Positions 1 to 7,911 of a stretch of 11,259 nucleotides of DNA are shown here, in pieces; position 1 is the stretch's first letter; every line of letters starts with the position of its first letter. The position numbers were made by a program, and so were the translations under genes. The DNA is from Jimgerdemannia flammicorona (taxonomy: Eukaryota > Mucoromycota > Endogonomycetes > Endogonales > Endogonaceae), in NCBI GenBank assembly GCA_003990745.1, contig RBNI01006505.1:1-11259 (forward strand). Direction: 5' to 3'. A model generated the notes under the pieces. That model saw only the letters and a list, made by a program, of their open reading frames with translations. It had not been told where the DNA came from and made no database searches.

Positions 1-70
<70 letters not shown>
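1..70. repeat. Poly-A plus (AT)n simple repeat at window start
   Basis: A run of 35 A's is followed by about 18 AT units up to position 70. This is a plain microsatellite. Its place at the very edge suggests that an assembly or sequence piece breaks here. Confidence 0.95.
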
Positions 71-72
<2 letters not shown>

Positions 73-224
73 ATAGTAACTCGCAAAATGTTTACAGGAC
101 CACATTGACATCCGCAACAGGGAGGCATGGTCGAGCAGCAGAAGAAAGGAGGATACGTGTTGGTCCGACCTCCATCGTCGTGAACAACCGGAGCAACCAC
201 CCAAGCGAAGCCTCTCAGGGGCAT
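1..224 (-). other. Weak Cys/Pro-rich open frame, possibly a partial exon
   Basis: On the minus strand an ATG at 224 opens a frame that stays open to the window edge, running into the AT repeat. The first 50 or so residues look protein-like: a hydrophobic stretch (FAWVVAPVV), an acidic and glycine-rich turn (DDGGR), then a cysteine cluster (CCSTMPPCCGCQCGP, nine residues from the next proline-rich part). The frame is also open for about nine codons upstream of the ATG. No stop codon or donor site was found before the repeat, so it may be the edge of a small Cys-rich protein or chance. I recognise no family. Treat this as a lead only. Confidence 0.2.
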
Positions 225-1092
225 TGAGATTCCGTAGTAATTTATTTTATCCAAGCACAATTGATACAGGTCGTATTTTCACAAAAGAGGAGTCCTGCAC
301 AACTTGTAATAACCGGAACACAAAATCCCCAGAACCCTGAAACGTGATTTAAATAAAGAGTAAAGCTAAAACAAAAAAAAAATCGCTCCCTTTGTGCAGG
401 CATTCGTGTTTTACCTTGTAAGGCACCCTGCATAACCTGTGTCCTGCATCCTGCATAGCCTACTTGTTGACAACAAAAATGCATGCATTACACACTGCAG
501 CATGCAAACAAAAAAGAACGAAAACCCATGGAACGTCAAAAATGGAAGATTGTCTCCTCTTTAGTCATATCTTTGTGGTCCCATGGCACTTTATTTTGTT
601 TTTCGGAATTTGGGCCGATCCACAACTGGTTTTTTAAAGCTACGCCGTGATGTGTATTGGTATAGTATGCCTCTGTAGGCGTAATGACATGTGCAAATGA
701 TTAGGATGGTATGCCCACTTTTTGCCGGACCCCACGGTGAATTCGACGACAACTATTGAGTGCCCTCTCCGGAATGAATGAGGGCGGCTGGGAGACCGAT
801 TGGGAACCTGGCTCTCTCCTGAACGGTTTACAAGTTCATACGCACATACATACAAAGCCGACACCAGGTCTGGCACATCAAGTCGAAGCAGGTAAATACT
901 GGGCCGTTTCCGTTTTGGACAAAGATGCATTTCGTGGTTTTTTCGGTTCCCATCCAACTTTGAATCCGTGCACCATTCACACCAAGATTCATAAAAAAAA
1001 TAAAACTAATTTATGCAACACGAGAAATAGTCAAACCGTGTACCATGAAAAGTCGACCGAAAACTGGATTTATTTTTATCACTTGTAACGAG

Positions 1093-1126
<34 letters not shown>

Positions 1127-1310
1127 AAAGAGGGAGGCCGGACACTTCATTCATCCTAATCTCCATCTCCAAACCACGCGCCAACCACAACACCTCCGCC
1201 CTCCCCTCGACTTCCTCTTTCTAAATTCCGTATTCTCTTTCTCACATCCGGGCTCCTTTGACGACGCCTTTGTCAGCGCATTGTACTTAAGAGCACAACG
1301 ACGGCGGAGG
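225..1310. other. Gene-poor stretch, no supported gene
   Basis: Several open frames of 60-110 codons occur here on both strands (for example 242-484 minus, 640-957 minus and 756-1088 plus). None has recognisable domain character or good splice support, and two of them overlap antisense. The stretch from 1190 to 1260 is pyrimidine-rich on the plus strand, as fungal promoters often are just ahead of a transcription start, and it precedes the speculative small gene at 1311. Confidence 0.5.
1094..1129. repeat. T26-A10 homopolymer palindrome
   Basis: Twenty-six T's are followed directly by ten A's, so a 10-bp T:A stem could fold back on itself. This is a low-complexity tract in non-coding DNA, and its length is probably unstable. 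Confidence 0.9.
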
Positions 1311-1656
1311 ATGCGAGGGCAACCCCGAGCTGGACAATTTCAATCGGAAAAATACTCCAGTCGTGGCCGCATGGTCATAGTTTATGCACATATCGTAGGG
1401 TAGAGTAGGAGCGAAAATCATAATGTTTGGTATATTTTGCACTGTCAATATTCAGACATGGCACGTTCTTTGATTTGCCAAAATATGTGCTTATATCTTT
1501 TAGACATACAGAGACGATCATGTGGACGGCACCCTACAAACTCCAACCCGCCCTCCATTACCCATGACCTTCAACCCCGCCAATTTTGCGCCCATCACAA
1601 TGTATGTCGAAGCACGCCTCCTACAACTCCGCCATCGCCCCATGTATCTCCGATAG
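1311..1656 (+). CDS. Speculative small two-exon gene, 78 aa, convergent with REX1-B
   Basis: I did not recognise a family. The model uses an ATG at 1311, exon 1 to 1394, a 109-bp intron (donor GTAGGG at 1395, acceptor TTTTAG ending at 1503) and exon 2 from 1504 to a TAG at 1654-1656. Exon lengths are 84 and 153 nt, both in phase 0, giving 78 residues. The exon 1 product is basic and glycine-rich (MRGQPRAGQFQSEKY). Exon 2 reads like protein, with DDHVDGTLQTP, MTFNPANFAP and MYVEARLLQLRHRPMYLR. The last 36 bases overlap the final exon of REX1-B on the opposite strand, so part of the protein-like character could be a shadow of that gene. The donor is weak. A pyrimidine-rich stretch lies upstream. 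It could equally be non-coding sequence at a tail-to-tail junction. Confidence 0.27.
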
Positions 1657-2417
1657 CACGTCGTTGATCTCCCCAAGAAGCTCTCCGAGCCTGTGGTTTT
1701 TGGAGTGTGAGCGGTGATTAGGATCACTGAGGCGGGCGACATTATACGGGTGAGAGAAGAAAGTGTGTACCTTGTCCGCATGTCGCATAATGCCTCGGAA
1801 TAGTCCTTGTCACCTTTGCGCGAATCGATCTCGAAGATTTGGGATTTCGCCGTCTGGTGGGGTGGGTGGGGGTGGGGGTGGGGCGTAAAGAAAAACACGG
1901 GGTTTTTTTTAAATAAATAAAATATACGTGGCACTATCAATCCTCATGCCGTAACACATGCCTTCGATGCCCGGACCCACTCACCAACTTGAGCTTTTCC
2001 CTCTCCAGTTCTTGCAGTTTCCGAACCTCGCGTCCCAAATCCTCCCGCCCGAGGTCGTCTCTCAGCGCTCGCTCGACGGCCTGAATCTGCAACGACACCT
2101 CCTGGAATCCGTCCGTAACGATCTGGCAAATGGACTGATAAGATTCGGGAGTGCAGCGGTCGGCAAGGAAATCTTTGTAGGCACTGGCGGAAATACAGAA
2201 CCGAAGGTAATGAACGTTTAGTGTGAAAATAAGCGGCGGGATGCTGTTAAACGCCAATCCCCAAATTCGCACCCAACTCCGGCACCAATACTCACTCGTC
2301 GAACTCCTTGTACAGGGCTACCCTTGTGCTCTGGTGTGATAGTAGCTCCTTCATGCAGAACAGAGTGCGTTCATTTGTGTCCTTGTCTTGGGCGGATTGT
2401 GGTAGAGGCTGCGGCAT
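1621..2417 (-). CDS. REX1B: REX1-B domain protein (DNA excision repair), 4 exons, 157 aa
   Basis: Rex1-B is a small protein first tied to nucleotide excision repair of UV damage in Chlamydomonas; the human relative is REX1BD (C19orf60). Its biochemical role is unclear. I read exons 2417-2296, 2183-1985, 1853-1771 and 1690-1621 (stop TAG at 1623-1621). Introns are 112, 131 and 80 bp with GTGAGT, GTGAGT and GTACAC donors and CAG acceptors; phases agree and the total is 158 codons. Family character is clear in the spliced product: RVALYKEFDDAYKDFL (residues 32-47), SYQSICQIVTDGFQEVSLQI (about 54-73), then a charged coiled-coil segment with KLQELEREKLKLTAKSQ (about 95-112). This matches the single-domain layout of the family. 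The start at 2417 is the only ATG before the conserved part without a long unlike extension, and it sits in a CAATCACC-ATG context. The identification rests on remembered family sequence, not a search. Confidence 0.85.
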
Positions 2418-2847
2418 GGTGATTGAATGGATTAAAAAAGCTTTTCGTAGAAGGCATTTCTGGATTTCTGGATGTACTCCACGTGACTCACGCCACCAAT
2501 ATGATGACGCGTCTTTACACGTGTCGGCGCGACCATCATTTTTTGGGTCTTTTGACACATGTTTCTTCGTCATAAAGAACCCATCGACATTCTTTTGAAG
2601 CTGTTGGGATTTACAACTCGTTATCATAATATCAATAAAAATGCCGCTCTTGTCAAGTACCATATAATCACAACAGGTTATGTGTCGCTATAAGCACAGT
2701 TGCTATAATTACAACAAAGCTGGATATGTTACTATAAACCTGGTATCAATATCCAACGAATTACATCCTCAAAATTGATATGGAATGTCACAACACCCAT
2801 CATACTATACTGAATTACTAATACATGCTCACGAAGTGTCGAAAAGT
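2418..2847 (-). promoter_or_regulatory. REX1-B upstream region / kinase 3' flank
   Basis: This gap separates two genes on the same strand, so it must hold the REX1-B promoter and the kinase 3' UTR. The part next to REX1-B (2418-2530) is mixed in composition and motif-rich. The part next to the kinase stop (2630-2847) is AT-rich and has no evident coding sequence. I saw no clear AATAAA signal for the kinase on the minus strand. Confidence 0.6.
2480..2524 (-). promoter_or_regulatory. Clustered promoter motifs upstream of REX1-B
   Basis: Within 45 bases, 63-107 bp upstream of the REX1-B ATG, lie five classic motifs. They are the E-box CACGTG (2480-2485) merged with an AP-1/Gcn4-type TGACTCA (2484-2490), CCAAT (2496-2500, on the plus strand), the MluI cell-cycle box ACGCGT (2507-2512) and the palindromic E-box ACACGTGT (2517-2524). 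ACGCGT is the site bound by the yeast G1/S factor MBF, which controls many replication and repair genes. That link to this gene is an inference. Confidence 0.5.
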
Positions 2848-3805
2848 TTAAGCAAGACGCCAGACACCGTTGTCTCTAGGCTTTCCGTGGTGCTCCCGCT
2901 CAATGAAAACCTCCGTGAAACGATTCGCCGCTATGTCGAGCTTTCTCGGTCGCTCTCCAAGCCGCTCTTCGTTTCTCTCATCTGCCGTGTTGCTTGTATC
3001 GGAGCTGCTGCGCAGGCTCCGAAACAGAAACAGAAATTCATTACTTTTCTTCTTCGCGAATATGTTCTTTGAGGGAATCCAATGTGATGCCAAATACCCC
3101 GGAGCTGCCCGATTGATATGCGGATGGATAAGATCCGCAGTAGTATACAGGCAGATCTGGTCCGACTTCGACACGAAGGCGTTATTGCGCATTGCGGCGT
3201 CGATATTATTTTGGTGAGTCTCGTCGTCTTCGAGGATGTAGTTACTAGGCTTGATGAACCATGTCTCTCGTCCTGGCCTGTCTTCCAAGACGGGGGCCTT
3301 AAACTCAAAGTTCGCATGGAGAAATTTGCCGTCTGACTCGCAGGGCCTGATGCCGAAACCGTAGTTGTAGCACAAGTGTTTCGGCGAGGGGTTGTTTAAT
3401 GTACCAAGAGCCGGAACAAATCTCCACTTGTACGTTTCATCGAACATGTAATTGTCCATCAGCGCGGCTATGGCGATCTTGACCCGTTTATTCTCGTAGG
3501 AAACGTTCCGCCAGCTCAGGTATTGTTGGGTCTTGACGTTCCTGATCAGATACGCTCGAGTGATGGGTAAGCGGAATTCACAAAGTGCGGCGTCTATGAC
3601 CGCCTCAACCCGATTAATAAGCCCGCCGTCGTCCAGCATGTGCCAGATCGGCACCGCATCGTCACGTTCGACAATAGCCCAAGAAAAAGGATCGTCTATG
3701 GAATCTGACCAGTTTTGAGACTGCAGGTTTTGATTGCCACCTAAGTAAATCGAAAGTAAAATATGAACTCATTTTCCAAACTTGTCTTTGTCCAGTCCCA
3801 CGTTC

Positions 3806-3842
<37 letters not shown>

Positions 3843-5747
3843 TAATGTATTTATGATAGCCACCTATTTTTCCTCGTTTTGAAATGCGTTTCCCAGAAGA
3901 GCTACACCGTATATCTTTACCACCTACATCGGCAGAAAACCTCGTCTCAAATTGATGTCGGTACAGTAATCAGATGAGAATTATCAAATAATTGCCCACT
4001 CACCTAGTGTAAGGGTTTTCGTCCAAAAGAAACCGAATCGGTCAAACAATGTCATAAGTTCCTTAAATTGGTACAAAGTGTTTGCTTCGCTAAGGGCATT
4101 TTCTACAGCATTTTTAAAATCATCGTTCGGCAAGAGGTTCCTTCTCTGGAGCGACATCTTTGCTTTGGCAAAGGTCGTATTTTGATAGATAAGTAGATCT
4201 TTGGGGGCAGGCGAATAGAGGACCGCATTATCCAACGGTATGTGTGCAATCACAGAGACGGCGGCGAGGGCCATGTTGATCTCGATAAATGCCTGCGTCC
4301 AATTCGTTTCGCTGACCAACGTCTCCTCTCTCCGCTGGTCAAGGGTGTCGAAAATCAGTGGCGGGCAATCTGGGTTGATCCTGAATGCCGGTCTCTGTGC
4401 TAGCTTCCACGCCCTAGTGATGCCCTTACTCATATTCAGTCGTTCGAACGTCTTAAAACAGAACTCCGTTGATCTGACGTTGATTGTTGGGGTCACACAT
4501 TCGCTCACGAAGGGTTGGTTGTCTGCCGTATTCGGCACATCATCTGTGAATGAAGGCTGTAACGTTACACGCGACGGTTGCAGTGATCCTACGGGGGTGG
4601 TTGCCAGGTAATTGTTAAGGAGTTTCTGGACCGAAGCAAGCGACGGACGATGAGACGGTTCCGAGGCCAAGCATTGGTGGACAAGCTGGCGAAAGACGGT
4701 AGGAACATCGTCAGGAATTTTCCCCACGTCATCAACTGGGCTCCAGTCACTGTCTGGCTTGTTGTGCACCGCTTTCAGCTTCTGTGCATACAGCATGTTT
4801 TCCCTGGGGACGTCCTCGTAAGGTAGTCTACCATCTGTAATGACCTGCCATACAACCACGCCATATCCATAGATGTCGGCGAGTACTAACTGTTCACGTG
4901 TCGGTTTGGTCGTTTCGATTAAGCGTTCTGGAGCCATCCAACGTAAGGTTGCGCCAAGTGTAGCGCCCCTAGAAATGGAGGTGAACGTCTTGCTGACACC
5001 AAAGTCGGCAAGCTTTTTTTTGTTCAGGAGAAAAAGAAGCCTATAAGAGCCGATACAGGTAAGATAATCTCGAGCAAAACAAAAACAAAAAAAGAAAAAA
5101 AAAATCAGAAAATCACCTTGGGCGTCAGCAAACGATCAATCAAAATATTTGACGCCTTGAGATCGCCATGAGTAACGTTATAATAATGAAGCCCATCAAC
5201 AGCTTTAGCAATGCTTGCACAGAGATGGGCCTGTGGTGGGATCAAGAACAAATTCGAAAGGTGGGTTGCAACATTGACAACAAGCAGAAGCTTGAGAAAG
5301 AAAAAAAAAAAAAAGCACCTTTGCCAACCATTTCCCATTTAAATAGCCCTTGAGAAGAAATTTCCTGAGGTCACCGTTATCAGCGTATTCCATGACAATC
5401 CATACCAGAAACTCGGTGTGACGATAGTAGCCGATGAGCGGGATAACAAAGTTCGACTCGCGGAGGCGATAAAGCAATTTCAGCTCGTTCTGCACCATCT
5501 TATCCACCCCTTTCGTGTCCACATGTCCCATATTGATATGCTTGATAGCTACTGTCATATTGTTATATGTACCGCGATATATGCATCCGTACGCGCCTTG
5601 GCCGATCGCATCGCCTAGCTCGACTGAGCCTTTTGGCAAACAGGGGACGTCGTACGATGCTGAAAAGCGTGCTTTCCGGGGCTTCTCTATGAAGGATGTG
5701 AAGTCGGCGTGACTCAGGGGGCTGGAGTCAGTAGGAATGTTGGCCAT
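2848..5747 (-). CDS. TKL-like protein kinase fused to MACPF-like region, 4 exons, 814 aa
   Basis: Predicted Ser/Thr-type kinase. Exons 5747-5319, 5230-5117, 5012-4004 and 3740-2848; introns 88, 104 and 263 bp; phases 0, 0 and 1 all fit, giving 815 codons with TGA/TAG-type stop at 2848. The N-lobe has GQGAYG (49-54), VAIK with K69, helix-C E88 and gatekeeper M119 before EYADNGDL. The catalytic loop is HGDLKASN (164-171), so the usual HRD arginine is Gly while D166, K168 and N171 remain. LADFG (182-186), WMAPE (206-210), D227 of helix F and HRP (302-304) follow, so it should be active. After a linker comes FGFFWTKTLTLGG (507-519), resembling the MACPF signature Y/F-G-T-H-x-LGG. The C-terminus has three Y/F-L-S-like units (590, 656, 732) that could be a beta-trefoil. 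The start is the first in-frame ATG. I infer a cytosolic signalling or recognition role. Confidence 0.85.
3806..3845. repeat. (AAT)n microsatellite in kinase intron 3
   Basis: About eleven AAT units, interrupted once by AAC near the end, lie inside the 263-bp third intron of the kinase gene. This explains part of why that intron is the longest of the three. It is a useful length-polymorphic marker and has no coding effect. Confidence 0.9.
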
Positions 5748-5794
5748 CAAGTCTGAGGAAGGTGAAGCGGTGAAACGAACAAATGTGGCTGGTG

Positions 5795-5851
5795 TCAAAT
5801 GCGCAGTACAATTATGGGGCGTGCTGCAACAAAATGAACTTGTGATGTCAT
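5795..5851 (-). other. Possible upstream ORF in the kinase leader (18 codons)
   Basis: If the kinase transcript starts beyond 5851, its leader contains an ATG at 5851 opening an 18-codon frame (MTSQVHFVAARPIIVLRI) that ends in TGA at 5797-5795, 48 bp before the main ATG at 5747. A TTTGTTGCAG sequence inside it could instead be a splice acceptor from an unseen 5' exon. Nothing shows that the uORF is translated. Confidence 0.3.
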
Positions 5852-5922
5852 GAAAGGGTTGTTATTTATAGAAAAAAAAAAAAAAAAAACACGCCCTTCT
5901 TTTATTTTCGCTGCCATTCAAC
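5852..5922. promoter_or_regulatory. Divergent intergenic region with A18 tract
   Basis: This lies between the minus-strand kinase start and the plus-strand coding-like segment beginning near 5923. It includes 18 consecutive A's (5872-5889). Poly(dA:dT) tracts are common nucleosome-depleting promoter elements in fungi, so a shared divergent promoter is plausible. No TATA or other distinct element stands out. Confidence 0.4.
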
Positions 5923-6144
5923 GCTATAGATATTTACTTTCAAAAACCACCTTCAGAATGGTCATACCTCGGGTTTTTGCACGCTTTAAAGCCATCCATT
6001 GCAGAGACTCAGGGCTCTCTACAAAGTCTAAAATCAACGTGGAGAAAAAACTACGTCAAATACCTAAAAAATGTTCTCATCAAGGAATCTCAAGACGAAA
6101 ACAGTATAGAACGTGTTCGCGTTGCTCATACGTTGTTACAACAG
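5923..6144 (+). CDS. Possible 5' exon of the plus-strand gene
   Basis: A plus-strand frame in register with position 5977 reads like protein for about 74 codons: FNAIDIYFQKPPSEWSYLGF, then a basic amphipathic part (SLKSTWRKNYVKYLKNVLIK) and an acidic helix (ESQDENSIERVRVAHTLLQQ). It ends at CAG followed by GTTCGT, a poor but possible donor. Joining 6144 to an acceptor CCAG ending at 6704 keeps the frame (LLQQ then TIERYPSERN) and implies a 560-bp intron, far longer than its neighbours. There is no ATG in frame near the start, so a further 5' exon or a different frame would be needed. Alternatively this is an unrelated exon or an old fragment. Confidence 0.35.
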
Positions 6145-6179
6145 GTTCGTAGAATTTCTATACTGCTCGTCTCTACACC

Positions 6180-6600
6180 AAAAAGGGTGGGATCTGTGCG
6201 ACCTCAGCTGGTTCCGCTCCTCGCGGGGGTATGGAGTTCCGTCCTCCAGCACAGAATTTCACTGTTATGCAACCTTGGCTGGTTCCGTCCCTCGCTGTGG
6301 TTTGGGGTGCCGTTCCTCGCATAAACATACGAAAGCTTATGAGACGAATATCTAAAACTTCTGTCGTTATAAGCGTCGGACTGGTTCCGTCCCTCGTCCG
6401 AGTTTATGGCAACAGAGGGCTCATAGGATGAGCTATATTAGGCGCATTACTCACCTGCACGAGCATGAAATATTTGTATTATAGTTATACTGACCAGCTA
6501 CTCTCTATTTTTTCTGTCATCCATTTTCATCGAGGAAGAAACCCAGCTCTGACGAATCAGATTTTGGACCGCAATAAAACATGAATAAAAAAAGGGTGGG
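6180..6600 (+). mobile_element. Candidate small non-autonomous insertion with 12-bp direct repeats
   Basis: The 12-mer AAAAAGGGTGGG occurs at 6180-6191 and again at 6589-6600. The roughly 400 bp between them end in an A-rich tail containing AATAAA (6573-6578) and a run of seven A's. Direct repeats flanking a segment with an A-rich 3' end is the form left by target-primed retrotransposition of a SINE-like element. It lies inside the unusually long putative intron. There is no coding frame of note inside. One repeat could also arise by chance, since it is purine-only apart from one T. Confidence 0.3.
6208..6397 (+). repeat. Three dispersed copies of a CTGGTTCCG-YYCCTCG motif
   Basis: Near-identical cores CTGGTTCCG followed by CTCCTCG or TCCCTCG occur at 6208, 6279 and 6381 (spacings 71 and 102 bp). 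The flanks are only loosely similar. Related shorter forms (GTTCCGTCCTCC, GTTCCTCGC) sit between them. They may be degenerate tandem units inside the candidate insertion. They do not form a tRNA. Confidence 0.6.
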
Positions 6601-6704
6601 TACCATGGATTTCAAAAGATCTGCTCGAAATAGCTCATAACTCTGATATATCATATGTTCATCTATTAATTGTCCAGGTGATGGTATGATACGCAAGCAA
6701 CCAG

Positions 6705-7580
6705 ACTATTGAAAGGTATCCCTCTGAAAGAAATTTTTTAATGGAACGGGTGTCGATTCTGTTCAAGTACGTCGAGTATGTGTTTGAACTGGTTACATTT
6801 TACTGGTATGTTTCGGATTTATTATATTCGGATGTTCTTTTCCTCTTGCCTCATCTCATTATCCTTACCTTCGGAATTATTATAGGGTGGAGAAGCTTAT
6901 GATGTTCACGAAAGCGTTGCAGTTTGTTGAAGATCCGGACAAGCCGACTACCAGTTATAAAGTTGATGCATTGGCCATTGTCAAGACAAATTACAGAGAG
7001 TTTGCTACAATCGAAGCATCTGGCGGACCAGTTAATCAGGATCGTAGTCATACACTAGGTGATACCGAGAAGGCATTGCTAGAGGGGGCGGAGATGCTCC
7101 AAGGTACGCTGCAGCAATATCTCGACGCGTCCCTTGAAACGGCTAAAAAGTTGAAGTTTTACACGATGCAAGTAATTGGTATGTTCCTGCACCTTGGAAT
7201 TTACGGGATTTATTTACCATGCTCCTGATACAGTTTACTTCTTTACAGTTGACCGCATCGTCTTGATTGAAATATCGGTGTATGTATCGAATTTCAAAGC
7301 TGTGGAAGTACGAAGCGCGCGGTGGCCATTTTCATGGAATTCGGTTGGAGAATACATGCATGTTTTTGAACTAGTTGCATACTTCGTGGTATGTATCTAA
7401 GATCAATATAAGCGTACATAATATGGCGGCGAAATGCTCATGCACGTGCTATTTGCTTAGAAACAGCTTCATGAGCAGGAAGAAGTGATGAAGTTGATGG
7501 CTAATGAGCAACGCGGTGTAATTGAGGTTAAATCTACCACAGTTCGGCAGTGGCTAAAAAGTACTGCCAAAGACTGTTAG
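6705..7580 (+). CDS. Uncharacterised fungal (Mucoromycota-type) protein, 3' part complete
   Basis: Function unknown. Exons 6705(or earlier)-6805, 6886-7178, 7249-7388 and 7461-7580 (TAG at 7578-7580). Introns are 80, 70 and 72 bp with GTATGT-type donors and TAG/CAG acceptors; phases fit. Counting from the ATG at 6741 gives 205 residues, but the frame is open upstream (ERYPSERNFLMERV) and the true start is probably in an earlier exon. Conserved-looking parts are KVDALAIVK (47-55) followed by FATIEASGGP (61-70), then LGDTEKALLEGAEMLQGTL, KKLKFYTMQVIVDRIVLIEI and VFELVAYFV (158-166). I recall proteins with this order, a D then E-x-S-G core and a final VFELVA helix, as lineage-expanded hypotheticals of Mucoromycota. 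The D49...E65-x-S67 arrangement faintly resembles a PD-(D/E)XK nuclease core, but this is speculative. It lies divergent to the kinase gene. Confidence 0.7.
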
Positions 7581-7603
7581 CTAGGATATATCTAGCTGAT
7601 GAT

Positions 7604-7609
7604 AATAAA
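7604..7609 (+). promoter_or_regulatory. AATAAA polyadenylation signal
   Basis: A canonical AATAAA lies 24 bp after the stop codon of the plus-strand gene, a suitable distance for 3' end formation. It supports the 7578-7580 stop as the real gene end. Confidence 0.5.
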
Positions 7610-7847
7610 GAACCAACGTGTTACCTGACGAAAAAACGTGCCATAAAATCTAAATCTCTGGGCAAATTGGCCCTTAGTACAAGCATTAAAGCGCTTTGCT
7701 CAAACACAAAAGCTCAGGTTCAAACTCTTCAAACTCATGTGCTTTACCGAACAAAGCCACAAGCCACAAGCAAAGCCACAGCAAAGCTTACGCTATATAA
7801 TACTAACTACAATGGTGCGTTCACCACTTCAGAGAGTGCAACACACG

Positions 7848-7911
7848 AAATATCGGAGAAGCTTAACCCACTCAGAATGCGTAAAAAAAACGCACTTGTT
7901 CTCGGATATTT
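7848..7911 (+). repeat. Nested imperfect inverted repeat
   Basis: An outer arm of 13 bases (7848-7860) pairs with 7899-7911 with one mismatch. Inside it TGCGT (7878-7882) and ACGCA (7890-7894) form a second short stem around an A-rich loop. Its role is unknown; it could be the remains of a small inverted-repeat element. Confidence 0.45.

Noticed and set aside
242..484. 80-codon minus frame with several Cys near its end
   Set aside because: It includes an F-rich tract from a poly-A run. A splice model could be drawn but is not convincing, and no family is recognised.
640..1088. Overlapping open frames on both strands (105 and 110 codons)
   Set aside because: They are antisense to each other over 756-957, show no domain-like blocks, contain runs of H/K/N/T, and lack splice or promoter support.
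2292..2663. Longer N-terminus for REX1-B starting at 2663
   Set aside because: The extra 82 residues have no similarity to the family and cover the promoter motif cluster. The ATG at 2417 gives a normal-sized protein.
2848..3336. Several plus-strand and other-frame open readings over the kinase C-terminus
   Set aside because: They are shadows of the coding exon. The minus frame joins in phase to the preceding exon and continues its domain pattern.
3806..3845. Regular repeats that might suggest a CRISPR-like array
   Set aside because: It is a trinucleotide microsatellite with no spacers, inside an intron of a eukaryotic gene.
5850..6152. 100-codon plus frame beginning MKGLLFIEKKKKK
   Set aside because: It owes its lysine run to the A18 tract. 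The neighbouring frame in register with 5977 looks more protein-like.
6208..6397. tRNA or tRNA-derived SINE head in the CTGGTTCCG repeats
   Set aside because: The A-box and B-box do not both match, and no cloverleaf could be drawn by eye.
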